From: Methylocapsa sp.
GTDB taxonomy: Bacteria; Pseudomonadota; Alphaproteobacteria; Rhizobiales; Beijerinckiaceae
Length of the DNA: 6,191 nucleotides
Direction of reading: 5' to 3'
Assembly: GCA_017353815.1 (NCBI GenBank)
Contig: JAFMSB010000111.1
Coordinates: 1-6,191 of the forward strand
Part shown: piece by piece, positions 1 through 6,191 of the stretch
How positions within the stretch are numbered: the stretch's first letter is position 1
How the letters are laid out: each line of letters opens with the position of its first letter
Position numbers and translations under genes: made by a program
The notes under the pieces: generated by a model
Told to the model about the DNA's origin: nothing
The model's database searches: none
The model's input: only the letters and a program-made list of their open reading frames with translations

Positions 1-788
<788 letters not shown>

Positions 789-823
789 ACGCCAAGCCGC
801 TAGTGCCTTGGCTGAGAGGATAT

Positions 824-853
824 GTCAGACAGCGCCCAAGCGCGGTGTCTGAC
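824..853 (+). terminator. Hairpin downstream of katG, probable transcription terminator
   Basis: GTCAGACA (824-831) pairs perfectly with TGTCTGAC (846-853). The pairing continues inward as GCGC (832-835) with GCGC (840-843), leaving two bulged G residues (844-845) and a CCAA loop. That makes a 12-bp, GC-rich stem starting 35 bases after the katG stop. The T-run after it is poor (TTTCGTT), so Rho-independent termination is likely but not textbook. A smaller hairpin, GCCAAG (791-796) with CTTGGC (807-812), lies just before it. Confidence 0.5.
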
Positions 854-1103
854 TTTCGTTAAGTGTGCTTATGCGGGACCGCGCGCATTTGGTCGAAGGC
901 TTTGATCCATTCTGGGATCAGGACAGACCAGGATACCCATGCCCGGTTTGATCCCGGTTAGTCTCCCATCAAATCCCTGCGGAGCTCATCACATCACCGT
1001 AAAGCGGTGTCCTTCGCACCCGGCCTGCCCAAGCGAGGCGGCGCGCAAGAGAATGTGAATCCAGAATTTTTCCAGCTCGCGTGCGGCCTTTGGCACGTAC
1101 AAA

Positions 1104-1194
1104 TCTGCACATTGATCTTATTACACGATGTGCGCGGCATTTGCACTTATTTACATCTTATGGGGATACTTGAACATATCTGCGAGTGATCTTA
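1104..1194 (+). promoter_or_regulatory. Repeat and palindrome cluster, candidate promoter/operator of the sulfur operon
   Basis: Three similar elements occur in the 115 bases before the dioxygenase ATG: TCTGCACATTGATCTTA (1104-1120), TTTGCAC followed by ACATCTTA (1140-1160), and TCTGCGAGTGATCTTA (1179-1194). An inverted repeat, GCACAT (1107-1112) with ATGTGC (1128-1133), has half-sites 21 bp apart centre to centre, about two helical turns. A possible sigma70-type promoter is TTGCAC (1141-1146) with GATACT (1165-1170) at an 18-bp spacing; the -10 matches only four of six positions. The second repeat would then overlap the -35 and the third would lie near the transcription start. That such operons are often controlled by sulfide-responsive repressors (BigR/SqrR) is family knowledge; no specific operator match is claimed. 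Confidence 0.3.
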
Positions 1195-1218
1195 AGCTTT
1201 CTCGAAGAGGAGGCCCAA

Positions 1219-2082
1219 ATGCAGCCGCAGGTCGAAGTCTTTTTTCACGCGCCGACGAATACCGCGAGCTATGTGGTAAGGGATTCGCAATCGAACGCGT
1301 GCGCAATAATTGACTCTGTCCTCGATTTCGATTCTGCCTCCGGGCGGACCTCGACGGTCTCGGCCGAAGGCATCGCGGCTTACGTTGAAAAAAACAAACT
1401 GCGTTGCGACTGGATTTTGGAGACGCATGCGCATGCGGATCACTTATCGGCTGCGCCTTATCTCAAGGAGCGGCTGAACAGCCGGATGGGGATAGGTGCC
1501 AAAATCACGATGGTGCAAAATGTATTCGGCAAGATTTTCAATGCGGGGTCCGAGTTCGCGTGCGACGGCAGCCAGTTCGACGCGCTTTTCGAGGACGAGT
1601 CGGAGGTTGTCATCGGTGCATTACGGGGCCGGGCGATCCACACGCCGGGGCACACGCCCGCCTGCATGACTTATATTTTTGGCGATTTGGCCTTTATCGG
1701 CGACACTCTGTTCATGCCGGATTATGGGACGGCGCGGTGCGACTTCCCTGGCGGCAATGCGCGGGATATGTACCGTTCGGTTCAAAAGCTTTATGCGCTG
1801 CCGCCCGAAACCCGGCTCTTCCTCTGCCACGATTATCTGCCGCCCGGCCGGACCGAATACCGGTGGGAGACGACGGTCGCGGATCAAAAGGGCCACAACA
1901 TCCATATCCGCGAAGGGGTGAGCGAGGATGCGTTTGTACAGATTCGCACCAAGCGGGACTCCACGCTCAATATGCCTGCGCTCATCATACCGTCGGTGCA
2001 GGTGAATATGCGCGGGGGCAATTTCCCCCCGCCGGAAAACAACGGCGTCACTTATTTGAAATTGCCGGTCAACCTCCTTTAG
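1219..2082 (+). CDS. ETHE1/Blh-type persulfide dioxygenase (metallo-beta-lactamase fold)
   Basis: Likely oxidises glutathione persulfide with O2 to sulfite plus glutathione in the cytoplasm, using a mononuclear iron. The 287-residue protein has the metallo-beta-lactamase-fold motif THAHADH (His70, His72, Asp74, His75), then HTPGHTPACM (141-150, metal His145), GDTLF (Asp162) and LCHDY (His204). ETHE1-like enzymes bind iron through two His and one Asp, matching His70, His145 and Asp162. The segment FMPDYGTARCDFPGG (165-179) and the C-terminal block NMPALIIPSVQVNMRGG are typical of the Blh/persulfide dioxygenase branch and argue against glyoxalase II or a true beta-lactamase. The start is the ATG at 1219, with GAGGAGG ending 5 bases upstream; the frame is open to a GTG at 1186, but that start lacks a site. 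It is the first gene of the operon, 28 bases before sorA, so its sulfite product feeds the next two genes. No fused rhodanese domain is present. Confidence 0.9.
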   Translation: MQPQVEVFFHAPTNTASYVVRDSQSNACAIIDSVLDFDSASGRTSTVSAEGIAAYVEKNKLRCDWILETHAHADHLSAAPYLKERLNSRMGIGAKITMVQNVFGKIFNAGSEFACDGSQFDALFEDESEVVIGALRGRAIHTPGHTPACMTYIFGDLAFIGDTLFMPDYGTARCDFPGGNARDMYRSVQKLYALPPETRLFLCHDYLPPGRTEYRWETTVADQKGHNIHIREGVSEDAFVQIRTKRDSTLNMPALIIPSVQVNMRGGNFPPPENNGVTYLKLPVNLL

Positions 2083-2095
2083 AAAAGGCCAAGGG

Positions 2096-2101
2096 AAGGA
2101 G
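2096..2101 (+). promoter_or_regulatory. Ribosome binding site of sorA
   Basis: AAGGAG lies 9 bases before the ATG at 2111 and 12 before the second ATG at 2114. The spacing favours the first ATG. The site sits in the short gap after the dioxygenase stop (2080-2082), which supports one transcript. Confidence 0.6.
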
Positions 2102-2110
2102 CCGGCGGCC

Positions 2111-3328
2111 ATGATGAGCAGACGCTTTTTGCTCGGCGCGGCGAGCGGCGCGCTCGCTGGCGGCGCTCTCACAAAATTGAGTTGGGCAGTACCCGCGCAA
2201 AAGGAAGAAACCGTAAACCTTCCCTTCGCCAATGGCGAAAGGCCGCTTGTGCGCTACCCCGGCAAGCGGCAGCTCATCCGGCAGACAGCCCGCCCGCCGC
2301 AGCTCGAGACGCCATTCAGCGTGTTCGATGAAGGTGTCATCACCCCGAACGATGCCTTTTTCGTGCGCTATCATCTGGCGGGCATTCCGTTATCGATCGA
2401 TCCCGACGCCTTTCGTATCGATGTGAAAGGGACGGTTGACCACCCGCTGTCATTATCCTTGGACGATCTCAAAGCCGGATTTGAGCCGGTTGAGATTGTC
2501 GCCGTCAATCAATGTTCTGGGAACAGCCGCGGCTTCTTCGAGCCTCGGGTTGCGGGCGGGCAGCTTGGCAACGGCGCCATGGGCAACGCCCGCTGGCGCG
2601 GGGTTCCTCTCAAAGCCGTTCTGGATAAGGCCGGCGTGCGGGCGGGGAGCCGGCAGGTTACCTTCAACGGTCTCGACGAGCCCGTCCTGCCGGAGACGCC
2701 CGATTTCGTAAAAGCGCTCGATATCGATCACGCCAGGGATGGCGAGGTCATGGTCGCCTATAGCATGAACGGGGAAGAATTGCCGTGGCTCAATGGCTAT
2801 CCCGTGCGGCTCATCGTGCCAGGCTGCTATGGCACTTATTGGGTCAAGCACCTGAACGAAATCACGGTGATCGACAGTATCTACGAAGGATTTTTTATGC
2901 AGAAGGCCTATCGCATTCCGGACAATAGCTGCGCCTGCACGGAACCGGGACAAGCGCCAACCGCAACCGTGCCGATCAACCGGCTCAACGTGCGCTCGTT
3001 CATAACAAACCTCTCGAATGGCTCCAAAATCCGCGCCAGAACCAGCACGCTGGTAAAAGGCATCGCATTCGATGGAGGATATGGTATCACGGATGCATTG
3101 CTCTCAACAGATAGCGGTAATACATGGACCGAGGCAATGCTCGGGGCGGACCTCGGCCGCTATTCCTTCCGGGAATGGCAGACCTTCGTTCGCCTCCCTC
3201 GCGGCCCGCACGAGCTAAAAGTGCGCGTGATCAACCGCATCGGCCAGTCGCAGCCCAGGGCGCCTCTGTGGAACCCGTACGGCTACATGCGCAACGCCGT
3301 CGAGACGGTTCGCGTCCATGCGGTCTAA
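2111..3328 (+). CDS. sorA: SorA-type sulfite dehydrogenase, molybdopterin subunit, Tat-exported
   Basis: Oxidises sulfite to sulfate at a molybdenum-pyranopterin centre in the periplasm and passes electrons to a cytochrome c partner. The 405-residue protein opens with a twin-arginine signal (SRRFLLGAASGALAGGAL), with plausible cleavage after SWA (residue 26) or VPA (29). The molybdenum ligand is Cys135 in VNQCSGNSRGFFEPR. By spacing relative to Starkeya SorA, Arg86 and His88 (FFVRYH), Arg140 and Tyr267 (QKAYRIP) correspond to the substrate-site residues Arg55, His57, Arg109 and Tyr236. The oxidoreductase molybdopterin domain covers about residues 70-260; the C-terminal dimerisation domain (about 285-402) contains DSGNTWTEA and ends with PLWNPYGYMRN. 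No haem or cytochrome b5 domain is fused, so an external acceptor is required, supplied by the next gene 14 bases downstream. A YedY/MsrP-type reductase is less likely given the dimerisation domain and sorB. Confidence 0.93.
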   Translation: MMSRRFLLGAASGALAGGALTKLSWAVPAQKEETVNLPFANGERPLVRYPGKRQLIRQTARPPQLETPFSVFDEGVITPNDAFFVRYHLAGIPLSIDPDAFRIDVKGTVDHPLSLSLDDLKAGFEPVEIVAVNQCSGNSRGFFEPRVAGGQLGNGAMGNARWRGVPLKAVLDKAGVRAGSRQVTFNGLDEPVLPETPDFVKALDIDHARDGEVMVAYSMNGEELPWLNGYPVRLIVPGCYGTYWVKHLNEITVIDSIYEGFFMQKAYRIPDNSCACTEPGQAPTATVPINRLNVRSFITNLSNGSKIRARTSTLVKGIAFDGGYGITDALLSTDSGNTWTEAMLGADLGRYSFREWQTFVRLPRGPHELKVRVINRIGQSQPRAPLWNPYGYMRNAVETVRVHAV

Positions 3329-3342
3329 GAGGGCGCGGAGCA

Positions 3343-3657
3343 ATGCGAGTGCCTCGTTATCATTCGCCTGCCGCTTTGGCGGGCATCATTCTCGCTATCG
3401 CAGCGGTGAGCTATGCCAAGCCTGTGACTTACGGCCTTCCGGAAGTGACATTCACCTTTCGGCCAGGGCCGGGCATGGAGACGGCGCAGAACAACTGCCT
3501 AACATGCCACTCGGTTGACTACATCAGCACGCAACCGCCCAACCGGGGCAAAGCCTTTTGGGAGGCCGAGATCACGAAAATGATCAAATCCTATCATGCG
3601 CCAATCAGCGAGACGGATGCGAAGACGATCGTCGATTATCTCGCCAAGACTTACTGA
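3343..3657 (+). CDS. sorB: SorB-like monohaem cytochrome c subunit of sulfite dehydrogenase
   Basis: Small periplasmic cytochrome c that takes electrons from SorA and passes them on to the respiratory chain. The 104-residue precursor has a hydrophobic Sec-type signal (residues 8-24, LAGIILAIAAVSYA) with likely cleavage after SYA at 25, leaving about 79 residues, the size expected of SorB. One haem-binding motif, CLTCH (Cys52, Cys55, His56), is present. Met80 in EITKMIKSYHAPI is the likely distal ligand, and the tail DAKTIVDYLAKTY is typical of class I c-type domains. The start at 3343 puts the ATG directly before the signal peptide, with AGAGGG and GGAG upstream. The frame is open further upstream inside sorA (from 3124), but that would bury the signal peptide. 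The 14-base gap after sorA suggests translational coupling. Confidence 0.92.
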   Translation: MRVPRYHSPAALAGIILAIAAVSYAKPVTYGLPEVTFTFRPGPGMETAQNNCLTCHSVDYISTQPPNRGKAFWEAEITKMIKSYHAPISETDAKTIVDYLAKTY

Positions 3658-3947
3658 ATAGCAAAGAGCTAATTCCGGTCCTTTGGGCGTGTTTCCCGTG
3701 GTCAGTTCAATAAGCTCGAACATTGGATTGGTCTGGACGACGCTTGAAGCAGGATTGAAGTGGGCGGGTCTTCGGTCGCACATAAATTCCGGCCGTTGTT
3801 TCTTCGGCAAAGGCGAAAACCTGTTGCTCGCCTGTAAGGTTTTGGGCAGCAATCGGACAAATTGTTTCAGGTGAAACATTTTTAGAATGACTCAAAAAAC
3901 ATTTCTCAGTGGCCGGTCCGGGGCGCGAACCGGAAATGCCGCCACAT
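3658..3947. other. Gap between convergent sorB and methyltransferase genes
   Basis: This 290-bp stretch has open frames on the minus strand, but none has a recognisable product or a good ribosome binding site, and the longest overlaps sorB. It contains an inverted repeat AAAACCT (3816-3822) with AGGTTTT (3837-3843), loop 14, and then the parS-like palindrome listed separately. Either could help end transcription from one or both sides. Confidence 0.5.
3863..3883 (+). other. parS-like palindrome, or weak intrinsic terminator of the sulfur operon
   Basis: TGTTTC (3863-3868) and GAAACA (3873-3878) form a perfect inverted repeat around AGGT. The 16-mer TGTTTCAGGTGAAACA differs from the ParB-binding consensus TGTTTCACGTGAAACA at one base, the central C changed to G. 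Five T residues follow (3879-3883), so on the plus strand this is also a 6-bp hairpin with a T-run, placed about 205 bases after the sorB stop. The stem has only two GC pairs, which is weak for a terminator. The sequence cannot decide between a degenerate chromosome-segregation site, a terminator and chance. Confidence 0.4.
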
Positions 3948-4958
3948 CTATTTGATCGCGATCACCATGGAGTCGGGCCCCGCAAGCGGCTCGACGCGGG
4001 TCTCCGAAAAGTCTGCCTCGCGCATCCAGCCCTGGCAATCGGCGCCGGTAAAATCAAATCCGCCCTTGGTCTCGATCAGCATGTTGAGGCTCATCAACAG
4101 GCCAAAAGCGTTCTCGCGCCGCTCGTCGTCGATGAGAGCCTCATAGACGATGAGCGCGCCGCCTTTCGGCAGCGCGTCATAGGCTTTTTGGAGCAGCATG
4201 CGCTTTTGCGAAAAATCCCAGTCGTGCAGAATATGGCCCATGATGATGACATCGGCTTGGGGCAGGGGATCGGCGAAGAAATTTCCGGGCAAAAATTTCA
4301 CCCGTCCCGATAATCCATGTCTTGCTGCAAATTCTTCGAAGATCGGTTTCACTTCGGGGAGATCGAATCCGGCACCCGAAAGATGGGGGTGGGCGCGGGC
4401 GATGGTTATGGGCAGCATCCCTTGCGCGCAGCCGATATCGGCAAAGGATTTGTAATTGGCCCAGGGGAATTTTTTGGCTATCGCATTGGCGGCGGCGAAA
4501 CTGACCCCGCTCATCGCGGCGAGGAATCCCCGCAGGCGCTCGGGGTCCGCATAAAGCGCGGCAAAAAGGTCATCCTTATCCTTGGCCTCGTTTTGGTTTT
4601 GACCGGTTTTGAGCGCCTCGGTCAGAAGGCCCCAAGAGCCATAGAGCCGGGCATTTGCCATTTCGAGCAGGCCGCCCACATAGGAAGGCTTCGCCTTATC
4701 AAGAAACAAATTTGTCTCAGCCGTGTTGCGATAGCGCCCGTCTTCGCGTTCAAGCAATTTGAGCGCCACCAGCGCGTCCAGGAAATCGCGCGCCGCCCGG
4801 TCATGGAGGCCAATCTTGCGCGAAAGAGCTGGAAGATCGGCGTCGCCCTTGGCGAGCTCCGTGAAGAGCCCAAGCTCGACCGCGCTGAGAAGCGTCTTTG
4901 CTTCCCAAAATCCGAATCCGGTCCTGAAGATATGGGCAGGCGTTAAAGCTTCTGTCAT
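3948..4958 (-). CDS. SAM-dependent O-methyltransferase, acetylserotonin/COMT-like family
   Basis: A 336-residue class I methyltransferase that should transfer the SAM methyl group to a hydroxyl on a small, probably aromatic, acceptor; the substrate is unknown. The N-terminal dimerisation domain (about 10-90) carries [21 protein letters not shown] and a winged-helix-like part. The SAM domain has motif I as DIGCAQG (174-180), the ribose-binding acid Asp199 in [21 protein letters not shown] (222-237), and GHILHDW (241-247), where His245 sits at the position of the catalytic base of plant COMT. The end has GGALIVYE (266-273), SLNMLIE and [14 protein letters not shown] (299-312). The start has AGAGGA 5 bases upstream on its strand. 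It stands alone, transcribed towards sorB, with no pigment or secondary-metabolite genes nearby, so relatives such as CrtF, BchU and hydroxyneurosporene methyltransferases cannot be favoured by context. The name acetylserotonin methyltransferase is a family label, not a predicted activity. Confidence 0.85.
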   Translation of the reverse strand: MTEALTPAHIFRTGFGFWEAKTLLSAVELGLFTELAKGDADLPALSRKIGLHDRAARDFLDALVALKLLEREDGRYRNTAETNLFLDKAKPSYVGGLLEMANARLYGSWGLLTEALKTGQNQNEAKDKDDLFAALYADPERLRGFLAAMSGVSFAAANAIAKKFPWANYKSFADIGCAQGMLPITIARAHPHLSGAGFDLPEVKPIFEEFAARHGLSGRVKFLPGNFFADPLPQADVIIMGHILHDWDFSQKRMLLQKAYDALPKGGALIVYEALIDDERRENAFGLLMSLNMLIETKGGFDFTGADCQGWMREADFSETRVEPLAGPDSMVIAIK

Positions 4959-4998
4959 CTTGGTCCTCTACCGATCCGCTACAGGTGGGGTTGCATAA

Positions 4999-5011
4999 CT
5001 GATGGCATCAG
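4999..5011 (-). promoter_or_regulatory. 13-bp palindrome upstream of the methyltransferase, possible operator
   Basis: CTGATG (4999-5004) and CATCAG (5006-5011) form a perfect inverted repeat around one G, 41-53 bases upstream of the methyltransferase ATG. This is a typical place for a regulator to bind. No well-spaced -35/-10 pair was found, so its role is a guess. Confidence 0.25.
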
Positions 5012-5060
5012 AGCGGCGCGGCAGACAAGGTCCTCGAGCGCGCTAAACCGGTAAAGCTTG

Positions 5061-5279
5061 CTATTCATTTGGCGCAAGCCGCGTGGTGCGGCAGGCAGCA
5101 ACAAGCAGCATGGAAAAGCCGATGCTCACCGGCACCAACTCCCTCGTCTCGACAGCCATGGGTTCGGCTGGCCAGCTACCGCCACCGGCGCGACGCAAAA
5201 GCTCGGCCCCGATCGTTGGCATCCAGGCGAGAAACTCTGCCACGGTCATGGGAACGGGGATTTTCGGCAAGGCGGTCAC
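5061..5279 (-). pseudogene. Internally deleted Uma2-family (PD-(D/E)XK nuclease-like) gene
   Basis: The 72-residue frame begins MTALPKIPVPMTVAEFLAWMP, whose VPMTVAEFLAW block is the usual Uma2 N-terminus. It then jumps directly to AELLRRAGGGSWPAEP and SIGFSM...YRTTRLAP-like sequence (here CRTTRLAPNE), which resembles the Uma2 C-terminus. Intact Uma2 proteins are about 180-200 residues, with the nuclease-like core (YELVDGE-type strand, central Asp and Glu-x-Lys region) between these ends. All of that is missing, with the join near residues 21-24. The frame stays open, so the deletion was a multiple of three or the frame was restored. There is no ribosome binding site before either ATG. I infer a dead remnant; a translated mini-protein is possible but not supported. 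The family match is from memory of its conserved ends. Confidence 0.55.
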
Positions 5280-5312
5280 GAAGGCAGACTAACATGGTTG
5301 CGTCCCGGCGCG

Positions 5313-5351
5313 AAACAAGCAACTCCCTTGCCTAGTTGCTCCGGCTTGTTT
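5313..5351 (-). terminator. Hairpin over the trpE stop codon, possible terminator
   Basis: On the minus strand AGCAACT (5340-5334) pairs with AGTTGCT (5324-5318), a 7-bp stem with a 9-base loop, followed by TGTTT. The first arm contains the last sense codons and the T of the trpE TAG (5334-5332). The flanking arms AAACAAGC (5313-5320) and GCTTGTTT (5344-5351) are also perfect complements, so a longer alternative stem can form with the inner AACT/AGTT and a 6-base bulge. The T-run is short, so the call is tentative. Confidence 0.4.
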
Positions 5352-6191
5352 TTCCCGCAAAGTGCACGGCTTCTTCGGCGGCGCGAAAGAGGGCCTGCGC
5401 CTTATTCTCGCATTCGCGCTGCTCGGCGGCAGGATCCGAGTCATAAACAATTCCTGCACCCGCCTGCACATGCATCATGCCATCCTTGATGATGGCGGTG
5501 CGCAGAACGATGCAAGTGTCCATCTGGCCCGCGGCGCCGAAATAGCCGATGCAGCCGCCATAAATCCCGCGCTTATCGATCTCAAGCTCGTCGATGATTT
5601 CCATTGCCCGGACTTTCGGTGCGCCGGAAACAGTGCCCGCCGGAAAGCCCGCGCAGAGCGCATCAATGACATCATGCTTGGCGCCGAGCCTGCCCTCGAC
5701 ATTCGAGACGATATGCATGACGTGGCTGTAACGCTCGATGGCGAATTTCTCAGTTACCTCGACGGTGCCGGTTTCGGCAACGCGCCCCACGTCGTTGCGG
5801 CCGAGGTCGAGCAGCATCAGGTGCTCGGCACATTCTTTTTGGTCGGCTAAAAGCTCTGCGGCGAGTGCTTCATCCTCGGCCTTTGTCTTGCCGCGCCAGC
5901 GGGTTCCCGCGATCGGGCGGATCGTGACTTTTCTATCGCGAAGGCGAACCAGGATTTCGGGGCTCGAACAGACGATCTGGAACGATCCGAAATCGAGGTA
6001 ACAGAGGAAAGGCGCGGGATTGATCCGCCGCAGCGCCCGGTAGAGCGAAAAGGCAGGAAGGGGGAATTTTGCCGAAAATCGCTGCGATAGAACCACCTGA
6101 AAGATATCGCCGGCTTTGATATATTCCTTTGCCTTTTCGACCATTGCGAAAAAGCGCTCGCGCGGCGTGTTGGAAAGGCGCGCCGCATCTT
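5332..6191 (-). CDS. trpE: Anthranilate synthase component I (TrpE), C-terminal part (5' end outside window)
   Basis: TrpE converts chorismate to anthranilate, the first committed step of tryptophan synthesis, using ammonia delivered by the glutamine amidotransferase TrpG. The frame enters from the right edge and gives 285 residues to TAG at 5334-5332; whole TrpE is about 500, so the feedback-binding N-terminal part is not visible. The chorismate-binding domain is clear: [12 protein letters not shown] (visible residues 27-38), PIAGTRWRG (92-100), [12 protein letters not shown] (from 126), [11 protein letters not shown] (182-192), [13 protein letters not shown] and QAGAGIV (242-248). The block IRPIAGTR with LLDLGRND and [13 protein letters not shown] fits TrpE better than PabB or a salicylate synthase. 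The protein ends without a fused TrpG domain, and no trpG follows on this strand within the window. PIAGTRWRG has Trp where Pro is common, and DQKECAEH replaces the usual DPKERAEH; both are minor changes. The ATG at 6144 is internal. Confidence 0.95.
   Translation of the reverse strand, partial: DAARLSNTPRERFFAMVEKAKEYIKAGDIFQVVLSQRFSAKFPLPAFSLYRALRRINPAPFLCYLDFGSFQIVCSSPEILVRLRDRKVTIRPIAGTRWRGKTKAEDEALAAELLADQKECAEHLMLLDLGRNDVGRVAETGTVEVTEKFAIERYSHVMHIVSNVEGRLGAKHDVIDALCAGFPAGTVSGAPKVRAMEIIDELEIDKRGIYGGCIGYFGAAGQMDTCIVLRTAIIKDGMMHVQAGAGIVYDSDPAAEQRECENKAQALFRAAEEAVHFAGKTSRSN

Larger units (their letters stand above)
789..1218. other. 430-bp gap between katG and the sulfur operon; no gene recognised
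   Basis: No reading frame here has a convincing start with a ribosome binding site or a recognisable product. The left part holds the katG hairpins. The middle has two small hairpins, TGATCC/GGATCA at 903-920 and a CACCG/CGGTG stem near 994-1010, both of unknown meaning. From about 1100 the sequence becomes AT-richer and contains the repeat cluster described separately. The right end carries the GAGGAGG-type ribosome binding site of the next gene. Confidence 0.6.
4959..5331. other. 373-bp gap between the methyltransferase and trpE; holds only a gene remnant
   Basis: Apart from the Uma2 remnant and the palindrome listed separately, no intact gene is visible. The plus-strand frames here are antisense to the remnant or to the trpE end and have no family features. 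The 52 bases between the remnant and the trpE stop include one arm of the trpE terminator-like hairpin. Confidence 0.55.

Noticed and set aside
903..920. TGATCC/GGATCA hairpin in the katG downstream gap
   Set aside because: A single 6-bp stem with no T-run and no repeat elsewhere in the window; not enough to call a function.
1007..1189. 60-residue frame upstream of the dioxygenase
   Set aside because: No ribosome binding site, no recognisable product, and it runs across the repeat cluster and likely promoter.
1186..1218. Upstream GTG start adding 11 residues to the persulfide dioxygenase
   Set aside because: There is no ribosome binding site before the GTG, while the ATG at 1219 has a strong GAGGAGG-type site, and the extra residues are not family-like.
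1404..2114. 236-residue plus-strand frame overlapping the dioxygenase
   Set aside because: It lies fully in another frame of a well-supported gene, and its Arg/Gly/Ala-rich composition is typical of shadow frames in GC-rich DNA.
1621..2232. 203-residue minus-strand frame opposite the dioxygenase end and sorA start
   Set aside because: Antisense to two confident genes, with no recognisable motif.
3124..3342. Longer version of the SorB reading frame starting inside sorA
   Set aside because: It would place 73 charged, low-complexity residues before a clear signal peptide. It is the alternative frame of sorA.
3499..3879. 126-residue minus-strand frame in the sorB-methyltransferase gap
   Set aside because: It overlaps sorB antisense, starts within the parS-like palindrome without a ribosome binding site, and shows no family I can name.
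3909..3933. Sequence resembling the T-arm and 3' end of a minus-strand tRNA (TTCGCGC with TCCGG/CCGGA arms)
   Set aside because: The loop would be 8 bases and lacks the usual TTCRA pattern. The rest of a tRNA would have to lie inside the methyltransferase coding end and is not there. A degenerate att-like scar cannot be shown.
4317..4946. 209-residue plus-strand frame opposite the methyltransferase
   Set aside because: Antisense shadow of a gene with complete family motifs.
5362..5850. 162-residue plus-strand frame opposite trpE
   Set aside because: Antisense to the conserved chorismate-binding domain, with no family features.

Overview
The window looks like a stretch of chromosome from a GC-rich alphaproteobacterium, most likely of the Hyphomicrobiales (Rhizobiales). 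This is inferred from the style of the TrpE C-terminus (an acidic DSDPAAEQ segment followed by ECENKA), from the persulfide dioxygenase subtype, and from a SorA/SorB pair like that of Starkeya. Genus cannot be fixed from the sequence alone. Two genes run off the ends: katG on the left and trpE on the right.

Layout, left to right. (1) 1-788, + strand: the C-terminal third of a catalase-peroxidase (KatG), followed by a strong hairpin that probably ends its transcript. (2) 789-1218: a non-coding gap. Its right half is AT-richer and carries repeated and inverted motifs that look like the control region of the next operon. (3) 1219-3657, + strand: a compact three-gene operon encoding an ETHE1/Blh-type persulfide dioxygenase, a Tat-exported SorA-type sulfite dehydrogenase (molybdenum subunit) and its small cytochrome c partner SorB. 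(4) 3658-3947: the gap between convergent genes. It contains a 16-bp palindrome one base away from the bacterial parS consensus, followed by five T residues, so it may instead be a weak terminator. (5) 3948-4958, - strand: an acetylserotonin/COMT-like O-methyltransferase of unknown substrate. (6) 5061-5279, - strand: a short remnant of a Uma2-family gene whose nuclease core has been deleted, joining its N- and C-termini in frame. (7) 5332-6191, - strand: the C-terminal 285 residues of anthranilate synthase component I (TrpE), with a terminator-like hairpin over its stop codon.

How the genes work together. The central operon forms a sulfur-oxidation relay. The dioxygenase converts glutathione persulfide to sulfite in the cytoplasm, and SorAB oxidises sulfite to sulfate in the periplasm, passing electrons to cytochrome c. 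This would detoxify sulfide or sulfane sulfur and conserve some energy. No sulfite exporter, sulfide:quinone reductase, rhodanese or BigR/SqrR-like regulator lies in the window. KatG (peroxide defence), the methyltransferase and TrpE (tryptophan synthesis) have no visible functional link to the operon or to one another. I found no clear sign of a wholly new system. The items most worth a second look are the parS-like site, the repeat cluster upstream of the sulfur operon and the collapsed Uma2 gene.
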